The notes under the pieces were generated by a model. That model saw only the letters and a program-made list of their open reading frames with translations, did no database searches and was not told where the DNA came from. Positions 58,329-64,000 of a DNA stretch of 64,000 nucleotides are shown here, in pieces. The position numbers were made by a program, and so were the translations under genes. This DNA is from Kribbella pittospori (lineage in GTDB: Bacteria > Actinomycetota > Actinomycetes > Propionibacteriales > Kribbellaceae): assembly GCF_004331465.1 (NCBI RefSeq), contig NZ_SJKB01000001.1, positions 1,302,001 to 1,366,000 of the forward strand, given 5' to 3'. How positions within the stretch are numbered: the first letter of the stretch is position 1; the number at the start of each line of letters is the position of its first letter.

Positions 58329-60013
58329 TGGCCACCTCGCTCGTTGAGCTCCGCGTTCTCGACGGCGCCAACCTCTATTTCAGTCGTGCCGCGATCAAGC
58401 TGACGCTTGACGTCTCCGCGTTGGTCGACGCACCCGCGCCGGCGGCGAAGGCGTATGGGCAGGCCATCGGGCTGGGTACCACCCGGCCCGGGCGGATCGG
58501 GTCCGGGTTCCGGCAGCGGTTCGCGATTCGCATCGCGGGGCACGTCGTACGACGGATCGCGCGGGAGGCCGGGATCGGCCGGATCGGCGTCCGGGTCCGC
58601 GCGGAGTCCGACGTACGCCGGCTGGTCGTGGCGTTCCCGTGGGCACATGAGGAGCGGGCGCGGGCGCTCGGGGCCGCGATCGTCGAGGTGCTGGACGCGT
58701 TCGGCGCCGACGATCTGACCGAGCTGATCGCGACGGTCGGCGACCGGGTCCGCAACGAGCCGCCCGGCAACCCGCCGCCGACGATCCGGCCCAAGGTGCC
58801 GGTGGTCGCAGTCACCGGGACGAACGGGAAGACCACGACCTCGCGGATGATCGCGCACATCGGCCGCGCGGCCGGTCTGCACGTCGGCTGGTCCAGCACC
58901 GACGGCGTCTACTTCGACGGCAAGCTGGTGAAGTACGGCGACTTCTCCGGGCCGAGCGGCGCCGGACAGGTGTTGTCCCAGCCGGGTATCCAGCTCGCGG
59001 TCACCGAGACGGCCCGTGGCGGAATCCTGCGCCGCGGGGTCGGCGTGGCCTCGAACGACGTCTCGGTCGTCACCAACGTGACTGCGGATCATCTCGGCCT
59101 GGGCGGGATCGACACGGTCGACCAGTTGGCCGAGGTGAAGGCGGTCATCACCCAGATCACCAAGCCCCGCGGCTGGTGTGTGGTGAACGGCGACGACCCG
59201 CGGACCTTCGCGATGCGGCTCGGCTCGCCCGCCAAGTGCTGGGTGTTCTCCCGCGACCCCGACTCGCCGTCGATCCGGACCGTGCTCGACGAGGGCGGCC
59301 GGGCGACGACCGTACTGGACGGGTTCATCACCGTGCTCGACCAGGCGGCCGATCCGGAGCCGTTGCTGAAGGTCGTCGACGTACCGATGACGTTGTCCGG
59401 CCTGTCGCATTACAACGTCGAGAACGCGCTGGCCGCGGCCTCGGCGGCGTTCGGCCTCGGGCTGCCGCGGGCCGCCGTGATCGAAGGGCTGAGCACGTTC
59501 GCGCCCAACGAGAACAATCCCGGCCGGATGAACATGTACTCGCTGCGCGACTTCACCGTCGTGATCGACCTCGCCCACAACGAGGCCGGCCTGGAGGCGC
59601 TGCTCGAGATCATGAACGGCGTCCGTCGGCCGGGCGGACGGCTGCTGCTGGCGCTTGGTTCGCCGGGGGACCGGGCCGACGACATGGTCGCCGCTCTCGG
59701 CGCCATCGGGGCCCGAGGGGCGGACCGGGTGATGATCGGGCACAAGACCGACTACCTCCGCGGACGGCCGCCGGAGGAGCTGGAGGCGGTGTTCCGCGAG
59801 GGCACCGCGTCGGTCGGCGTGGACGACGTACCGGCGTACCCGACCGAGCTGGCAGCGGCGCAGGCGCTGGTCGCCGAGGCGGAGACCGGGGATGTGGTCG
59901 CGGTGATGTCTCTGCAGGATCGGGCGAGTCTTGACGCCTGGTTGCGGTCCGAGGGGGCTACCGTCGACACACCGGAGACCTTGAGAGCCAAGGTCGAGAG
60001 AGCCCAGCGCTAG
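58328..60013 (+). CDS. CphA-like Mur ligase family protein without an ATP-grasp domain
   Basis: A 561-residue cytoplasmic ligase. Residues about 1-150 (ELRVLDGANLYFSRAAIKL) resemble the N-terminal domain of cyanophycin synthetase. From about 158 the Mur-ligase core begins: VVAVTGTNGKTTTSRMI is the ATP-binding P-loop, AVTETARGGILRRG and VTNVTADHLG follow, and VVIDLAHNEAGLEAL opens the C-terminal domain. The ATP-grasp domain of true cyanophycin synthetase is missing. It should form an amide bond between an amino acid and a carboxylate carrier, but the substrate is unknown. Coupled to fabI by TAGTG. Confidence 0.85.
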   Translation: MATSLVELRVLDGANLYFSRAAIKLTLDVSALVDAPAPAAKAYGQAIGLGTTRPGRIGSGFRQRFAIRIAGHVVRRIAREAGIGRIGVRVRAESDVRRLVVAFPWAHEERARALGAAIVEVLDAFGADDLTELIATVGDRVRNEPPGNPPPTIRPKVPVVAVTGTNGKTTTSRMIAHIGRAAGLHVGWSSTDGVYFDGKLVKYGDFSGPSGAGQVLSQPGIQLAVTETARGGILRRGVGVASNDVSVVTNVTADHLGLGGIDTVDQLAEVKAVITQITKPRGWCVVNGDDPRTFAMRLGSPAKCWVFSRDPDSPSIRTVLDEGGRATTVLDGFITVLDQAADPEPLLKVVDVPMTLSGLSHYNVENALAAASAAFGLGLPRAAVIEGLSTFAPNENNPGRMNMYSLRDFTVVIDLAHNEAGLEALLEIMNGVRRPGGRLLLALGSPGDRADDMVAALGAIGARGADRVMIGHKTDYLRGRPPEELEAVFREGTASVGVDDVPAYPTELAAAQALVAEAETGDVVAVMSLQDRASLDAWLRSEGATVDTPETLRAKVERAQR

Positions 60014-60048
60014 CCCCTCCGCCGCGGTTGGGGCGGGAACGGGGTGTC

Positions 60049-60906
60049 ATGCGCTACCTGTGGTCGATCCCGGCAGCCGTGGTCGCCTGGTTCGTGGCCG
60101 GCTTCTCCGCGACGTACCTGAAGGGTCTGCCGGAGGGTACGACGATGTTCGTGCCGCCGCGGGTGGACCTGCTGGTGCTGGGCGGGTTCGCCGGTGGAGT
60201 GCTGGCCGGGTTGCTGGTCACGCGGGTGCGCATCACCGTGCCGCTGGTGGTGGCTGTCGGCGCCGGCATGTGGTGGCTGACGGGCAACGACTGGTCGGAT
60301 CGGTCGCAGTTGACCACGTTGCTGGTGGCAACCGCTGTCGGCGGGCTGTTCGGTGCCCTGGGCACCAGGAGTTCGGTGATTGCCGCCTTCGCTCTCGCCC
60401 TGCCGATCGCGTGGTACGCGTTGCGGCCGGCGAACCAGTTGGACGAGTGGCGCTGGCTCTGGCAACTGAACGGCCTGCTCGTGGCGGTCGGGCTGGCCCT
60501 TGTTCTGTACGTCGCCTGCTGGCGGCGCGGCTGGCGATCGGCGTACTTCTGGGTGCCGTTGGCCGGCTTCTACCTGGCCTCGTTCGGCATCGTGAACGCG
60601 ATCCGGGTCGTCGATCGGGCACCGGCCGCACAGTCCGCCAACGACACCGCGGACGCCGCCACCGACGCGTTCTTCCAGTCCTGCGAACCGATCCTGCGCG
60701 AGTACGGCGTTTGGCTGGTGCTCGCCGTACTCCTGGCGATCCCGATGGTGGTCCTCAAGCTCCGCGCCCTGCCGCCGCCTCCGCCACCACCGGACCCGTA
60801 CGCCGACAGGTCCAACGACGCCGTCCTGTCCGACGACCTCGACTGGATCGACCGGGACGAACCCCGTCGCCGCCTCCTCGCCCGCCGCCAAGAACCAGCC
60901 TCCTGA
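60049..60906 (+). CDS. Integral membrane protein of unknown function
   Basis: A 285-residue protein with about seven or eight hydrophobic segments, beginning at YLWSIPAAVVAWFVAGF and ending at VWLVLAVLLAIPMVVL. The cytoplasmic tail starts with a run of prolines (about residues 244-251) and continues acidic then basic (DDLDWIDRDEPRRRLLARR). I do not recognise a family. ATG 60049 is chosen over upstream codons because the first helix follows at once. It lies 35 bases after the Mur-ligase stop, last in the fabG-fabI unit. Confidence 0.75.
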   Translation: MRYLWSIPAAVVAWFVAGFSATYLKGLPEGTTMFVPPRVDLLVLGGFAGGVLAGLLVTRVRITVPLVVAVGAGMWWLTGNDWSDRSQLTTLLVATAVGGLFGALGTRSSVIAAFALALPIAWYALRPANQLDEWRWLWQLNGLLVAVGLALVLYVACWRRGWRSAYFWVPLAGFYLASFGIVNAIRVVDRAPAAQSANDTADAATDAFFQSCEPILREYGVWLVLAVLLAIPMVVLKLRALPPPPPPPDPYADRSNDAVLSDDLDWIDRDEPRRRLLARRQEPAS

Positions 60907-60931
60907 GCTTCTGCGCGGGTTGGCTGACTGG

Positions 60932-60963
60932 GTGGGGAGGAGAGTGTGTTGGCTCCTCCCCAC
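60932..60963. terminator. 11-bp perfect hairpin between convergent genes
   Basis: GTGGGGAGGAG (60932-60942) pairs with CTCCTCCCCAC (60953-60963) around a 10-base loop. It sits between the stop of the membrane protein and that of the sigma-partner gene and could end transcription from both directions. Confidence 0.6.
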
Positions 60964-60969
60964 GTGCCG

Positions 60970-61761
60970 TCAGCTGATCGGGTGACCGGTGGCGTTCAGG
61001 GGTTGGACTGAGGTGATTTTGAGGTCGCGGTGGGGGATGACGATCGCGAAGAACCGGAGGGTGTCGGTGGCCGGGGTGGCGACGGCGTTGGTCGTGTAGG
61101 TCTGGCCGCCGGCAACGATCCGCACCTTCCGGGCGCCGATAGGTGCTGAGCCCATCACCAGCGTGGCGTCGATCTTCTGACTGTTCTTCTCCTTGCTGTG
61201 GCCCTGAACCACCCAGTGCGTGCCGTTCTGCGGCGGGTCGAAGCAGATCAGCGGGCGGCCGAAGCTGACCGCCGGCCCCTCGTCGGTGACCAGGCACCCT
61301 TCGCGGGAGTAGACCAGGACCGCCCACGACTCGGTCGGGATGGTGCCCTTGGCGACGTAGTACGCGTGCGGCCGGTAGGCGTTCGCGTCCGGCATCTTGG
61401 TGAACCGCTCCGCCGACCACGGCGCCGGCAGGATCTTCTTGTGGTCGCCGACTGGGGCTGTCGGGCTGGTGATCGTGCTTGGCAACAGCGGCGTACTCGG
61501 CTGGACCGTGCTGGGCTGGACCGAGGCCGGCGACGGAGCACCGAAACCGGCGACGGCAGGTTCGGTCGGCCGCATCGAGTTCAGCAGAGGGCCGGCGGCG
61601 AGGGCGGCGGCTGTCACGCCGGCCACAGTCAGGACGGCGGCTGCCCCGCGACGGCGACGACGGCGGCGCTTGATGCGGAGCCGGATCGGGGCCGCCGGGT
61701 CTGCCGGCTCGGGTCGGTCGTCGGTCAGTACGGCGAGCTTCGTGGTCAGGTCGTCGGTCAT
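60970..61761 (-). CDS. Membrane-anchored sigma-factor partner, unknown outer domain
   Basis: A 263-residue protein with an N-terminal cytoplasmic part, a run of basic residues (RIKRRRRRRRGAA), one membrane helix (about 40-58) and an outer domain after a Ser/Thr/Pro-rich linker. The outer part has two Cys (REGCLVTDEG and LICFDPP) that may form a disulfide. It overlaps the SigE-type sigma gene as ATGA, which suggests a partner or anti-sigma role, although no zinc-binding anti-sigma motif is seen at the N-terminus. Confidence 0.75.
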   Translation of the reverse strand: MTDDLTTKLAVLTDDRPEPADPAAPIRLRIKRRRRRRRGAAAVLTVAGVTAAALAAGPLLNSMRPTEPAVAGFGAPSPASVQPSTVQPSTPLLPSTITSPTAPVGDHKKILPAPWSAERFTKMPDANAYRPHAYYVAKGTIPTESWAVLVYSREGCLVTDEGPAVSFGRPLICFDPPQNGTHWVVQGHSKEKNSQKIDATLVMGSAPIGARKVRIVAGGQTYTTNAVATPATDTLRFFAIVIPHRDLKITSVQPLNATGHPIS

Positions 61762-62291
61762 GCGATCCCCCTTCCGGCCAGGTCGGCCAGTGCGTCAGAT
61801 GTCGCGAAATGGATGTCGGTGCGGAGCGCGTCCAGGCCGCGCCGGGTGTGCTGTTTCACTGCGCCGACCGAGCAGCCGAGGAGGTCGGCGACGGAGCGCT
61901 CGGACAGGTCCTCGGCGTACCGCAGGTAGACGGCGGCACGTTGCCGCGGGCTCAGCCGGGCCATCGCGGCGCGCAGCGCGAGCCGCTCGTCCACCTGGGC
62001 CGTGTCCGCGCCGACCGCGGTGTCAGGTGGCGTCTCCGTAGGCCGCTCGCCGATCCAGCGCCGGCGCCGGCCGGACAGGAACGTGGTGGTGACGATCTTC
62101 CGCAGGTAAGCCTCGGGGTTCCCACCGCTCACCTTGCGCCAGTGGAACCACAGCTTGGTGAACGCCTCCTGGGCGAGATCCTCGGCCTGCTGGTGGTCCA
62201 GCGTCAGCGCGTACGCCAGTCGCGCGGTGGCTGTCCACCGCGCCCGCACAAAAGCATCGAAGTCGTCATTCGGCTCAACTCTCATCGGCAT
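61758..62291 (-). CDS. SigE-family ECF RNA polymerase sigma factor
   Basis: A 177-residue sigma factor. Region 2 is DFDAFVRARWTATARLAYALTLDHQQAEDLAQEAF, followed by LWFHWRKVSGGNPEAYLRKIV, the pattern of the actinobacterial SigE family. Region 4 is LSPRQRAAVYLRYAEDLSERSVADLLGCSVGAVKQHTRRG. The start at 62291 has a near-perfect AGGAGGTGA ribosome site 7 bases upstream; the ATG two codons later is less well placed. It lies 50 bases after the DyP stop on the same strand and may be read from the same transcript. Confidence 0.9.
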   Translation of the reverse strand: MPMRVEPNDDFDAFVRARWTATARLAYALTLDHQQAEDLAQEAFTKLWFHWRKVSGGNPEAYLRKIVTTTFLSGRRRRWIGERPTETPPDTAVGADTAQVDERLALRAAMARLSPRQRAAVYLRYAEDLSERSVADLLGCSVGAVKQHTRRGLDALRTDIHFATSDALADLAGRGIA

Positions 62292-62341
62292 CCTTTCCTC
62301 ACCTCCTCTGAACGCCGTCGCCAGCGTTGCAGGGTGACAGG

Positions 62342-63517
62342 TCAGGTGAGGAGGTTCTGGGCGAGCCAGGTGCCGGGCTGGAAGCCGGGTGGGAGGGCGA
62401 AGACGGCCGAGCCGATGGTGGTGGTCCACTCGTTGAGGGCGTCGGCCGCGTCGAGGCGGGCGAGGAGTGGGAGGAATTGGGCGGCGATGTCGGCCTGGTG
62501 GCTGAGGAAGATCAGCCCGGATTCACGGGTTGGGCCGGTGTCCTGGACGTAGTTGAGGCCCTTGCGGAAGATCCGGCGGCCGTCGTTCTCGGAGTGGTGG
62601 GAGAGACGGGCGTGCGCGTTCTCCGCGATCACCAGGCGGCCGTCGGCGTCCCGGGCTTCGAGATCGAGTTCGTCGTGCTCGGCCGCGCCGGTCAGCGGTG
62701 CGCCGGTGGAGAGCTTGCGACCGATGGCGCGTTCCTGCTCCGAGCGGGTCAGCTCGTCCCAGGTGTCGAGGTTCAGCCGGATCCGGCGTACGACGAGCGT
62801 CGTACCACCGCGGAACCAGTCTGGGCCGTCCGACGACCACACGGTGGTGTCGAACTCCGGCGTACCGACGGTTGGATTGCCGGTGCCGTCGACCTGACCG
62901 AAGAGGTTCCGGCCGGTGACGAGTTGGCCGTCGGATCCGGTGCCGTTCCAGAAGCCGGTCTGGCGCCAGGCGGGGGTGGCGAACGGTTGTGCGTCCGCGA
63001 CTAAGCGACGCACGGCGTGTACGACGCTGACCGGGTCGTCGGCGCCGACCATGATCAGCAGATCGCCGCCCGACCACGCCGGGTCGAGCCGGTCGTGCCT
63101 CATCACCGGCAGATCGTCCAGCCCGGGCGGCCTCTCACCCGTCAACTCGAACACCCGCGGCCCGAACCCGACCGTCGTCGTCAACGCGACGTTCCCGATC
63201 GCCAACTCCGGCGCGGTGTCACCAGGTGCAGCCCGTCCATTGGCCAAAGCAACGATGTCCCCGGTCCACAACCGCATCAACCGCCCGAGCCCCGCCTTGT
63301 CCACACCCGGTCGCAGGTTGAACGCCACCAACTCAGCATGCCGAGGAGAAGCAGCCGCGATCCCCGGCTGATGCTCCCCATACGGCCCGACCCCACGACC
63401 AACAACCTCAGTTCCACTGTCCTTGCCCAAAGCAACCACACCACCAGCCACAGCCGCACCCGCCGCGGTCGCGCCGGCGTACCCGAACAGCTGTCGTCGT
63501 GAAGGTCTGCCGCTCAC
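62342..63517 (-). CDS. Tat-exported DyP-type heme peroxidase
   Basis: A 391-residue exported peroxidase. The Tat signal SRRQLFGYAGATAAGAAVAGG opens the protein. The DyP hallmark NLFGQVDGTGNP holds the distal Asp and the proximal heme His lies in ENAHARLSHH. The enzyme oxidises organic compounds with peroxide. The GTG start overlaps the stop of the PCu(A)C gene as GTGA. In Streptomyces the related DtpA works with a Cu chaperone in maturation of a copper radical oxidase; a matching oxidase is not in this window. Confidence 0.92.
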   Translation of the reverse strand: MSGRPSRRQLFGYAGATAAGAAVAGGVVALGKDSGTEVVGRGVGPYGEHQPGIAAASPRHAELVAFNLRPGVDKAGLGRLMRLWTGDIVALANGRAAPGDTAPELAIGNVALTTTVGFGPRVFELTGERPPGLDDLPVMRHDRLDPAWSGGDLLIMVGADDPVSVVHAVRRLVADAQPFATPAWRQTGFWNGTGSDGQLVTGRNLFGQVDGTGNPTVGTPEFDTTVWSSDGPDWFRGGTTLVVRRIRLNLDTWDELTRSEQERAIGRKLSTGAPLTGAAEHDELDLEARDADGRLVIAENAHARLSHHSENDGRRIFRKGLNYVQDTGPTRESGLIFLSHQADIAAQFLPLLARLDAADALNEWTTTIGSAVFALPPGFQPGTWLAQNLLT

Positions 63518-64000
63518 TTGGTTGCCGGGTGGTAGTGCTCTTGTTCTTCGGTAAAGGGTTTTACGGGGACTGTGAGGTCGTGGGTGGTGTTGTCGGAGAA
63601 GGTGAGGGTGAGGGGGACCTCGTCGCCGGGTTTGAGGGGTTGTTTGAGGCCCATCAACATGATGTGGTCGCCGCCGGGGGAGAGGTGGGTGTGGGAGGTG
63701 GCGGGAACGGTGATGCCGCCGGGCTTCTCCTGCATGATCATCTTGCCGTCCTTCGACGCAATCTCATGCAGTTGGACCACGCCGGCAACTGGAGAAGTTG
63801 CCGAGGTCAACTTGATGTCGGTGTTGCCTGGGTTGGTCAGCGACATGAAGGCGGCCGTCATCGTGGTGTCCTTGGCGCCCGTGGTCGCACGCACCCAGGC
63901 GTCCTCGACCAGCACACTCGGCGTACTCACCGCCGCCGCCTCCTGGACGGGAGCGGGCGATCCGCAGGAGGACAGCAGCACGGGGAGGGCGACAGCCATA
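63514..64000 (-). CDS. PCu(A)C copper chaperone, 5' end beyond the window
   Basis: At least 161 residues of a periplasmic-type copper chaperone. The visible N-terminus MAVALPVLLSSCGSPAP is the hydrophobic part of a signal with lipobox LSSC, and basic residues should precede it outside the window, so the real start is probably upstream of 63999. The copper site is spread over VQLHEIASKDGKMIM and GGDHIMLMGL, with His and Met ligands (H-M-x10-M-type pattern). A His-containing tail EEQEHYHPATK may also bind copper. It is coupled to the DyP gene by a GTGA overlap. Confidence 0.9.
   Translation of the reverse strand, partial: MAVALPVLLSSCGSPAPVQEAAAVSTPSVLVEDAWVRATTGAKDTTMTAAFMSLTNPGNTDIKLTSATSPVAGVVQLHEIASKDGKMIMQEKPGGITVPATSHTHLSPGGDHIMLMGLKQPLKPGDEVPLTLTFSDNTTHDLTVPVKPFTEEQEHYHPATK

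Noticed and set aside
1..64000. CRISPR arrays, insertion sequences, prophage genes or antibiotic synthesis cluster
   Set aside because: No spaced repeat arrays, transposase, integrase, phage structural or PKS/NRPS motifs were seen.

Overview
The window reads as chromosomal DNA of a high-GC actinomycete. Codon use is strongly GC-biased, GTG and TTG starts are common, many genes overlap by ATGA or GTGA, Tat signals are frequent, and there is a coproheme-type heme operon (hemE, hemY, hemQ) together with actinobacterial families such as DUF3000, DUF3099 and SigE-type ECF factors. The gene mix, with a large sugar-utilisation locus and tandem peptidase paralogues, looks like Kribbella or a close relative in the Propionibacteriales. 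That placement is inference, because no rRNA gene is present.

Layout. 1-7.5 kb: an ECF sigma factor overlapping a truncated partner gene, a HEAT-repeat gene, the remnant of a PhoD-type phosphatase gene, an MFS exporter, HIT protein, a CPA1 antiporter carrying a ubiquitin-type zinc finger, a DHFR-like reductase and two DUF402 proteins. 7.7-15.4 kb: dxs, then three paralogous membrane-anchored HExxH peptidase-like proteins interrupted by an amino-acid permease. 15.4-18.7 kb: a beta-oxidation pair (thiolase, FadB-like) with operator-like repeats upstream. 18.9-22.1 kb: a Cys-containing unknown protein, glutathione peroxidase, and an ArsR regulator with an MFS transporter.

22.1-35.2 kb is the most distinctive part, a divergent glycan-utilisation locus. 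The minus arm encodes a sulfatase-superfamily hydrolase, two ABC permeases and a Tat-type lipoprotein binding protein. The plus arm encodes a ROK regulator, a Tat-exported clan-A glycoside hydrolase, a Tat-exported PhoD phosphodiesterase/phosphatase with extra beta-sandwich modules, a Sec-exported GH43-like enzyme and a cytoplasmic DUF2264 protein. The central intergenic region has symmetric -35 boxes inside a 10-bp inverted repeat. I infer a system that cuts a phosphate-containing (or sulfated) glycopolymer outside the cell, imports the oligomer and finishes it inside.

35.2-42.2 kb: VOC protein, RNase D with DUF3000, the hemE-GNAT-hemY-hemQ-VOC operon, and msrB. 42.2-55.5 kb: a secreted ExeM-like nuclease, a class III nucleotide cyclase overlapping a receiver/thioredoxin-reductase-like protein, an M4 metalloprotease, a stand-alone LigD-type polymerase domain, an SDR lacking its catalytic Tyr/Lys, a GH15 enzyme overlapping SURF1, and moaA. 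55.6-64 kb: small Cys-rich protein, DUF3099, dodecin, a type II fatty-acid pair (fabG, fabI) co-transcribed with a CphA-like Mur ligase and a membrane protein, then a SigE-type sigma/partner pair and the PCu(A)C-DyP peroxidase pair, cut by the window end.

No rRNA, tRNA, CRISPR array, insertion sequence or prophage was recognised. Several strong hairpins look like terminators. From memory of Streptomyces gene order, dxs, the fad pair, rnd, the hem genes and msrB lie near each other there too, so the 19-35 kb segment looks like accessory content between conserved genes; this was not checked by alignment.
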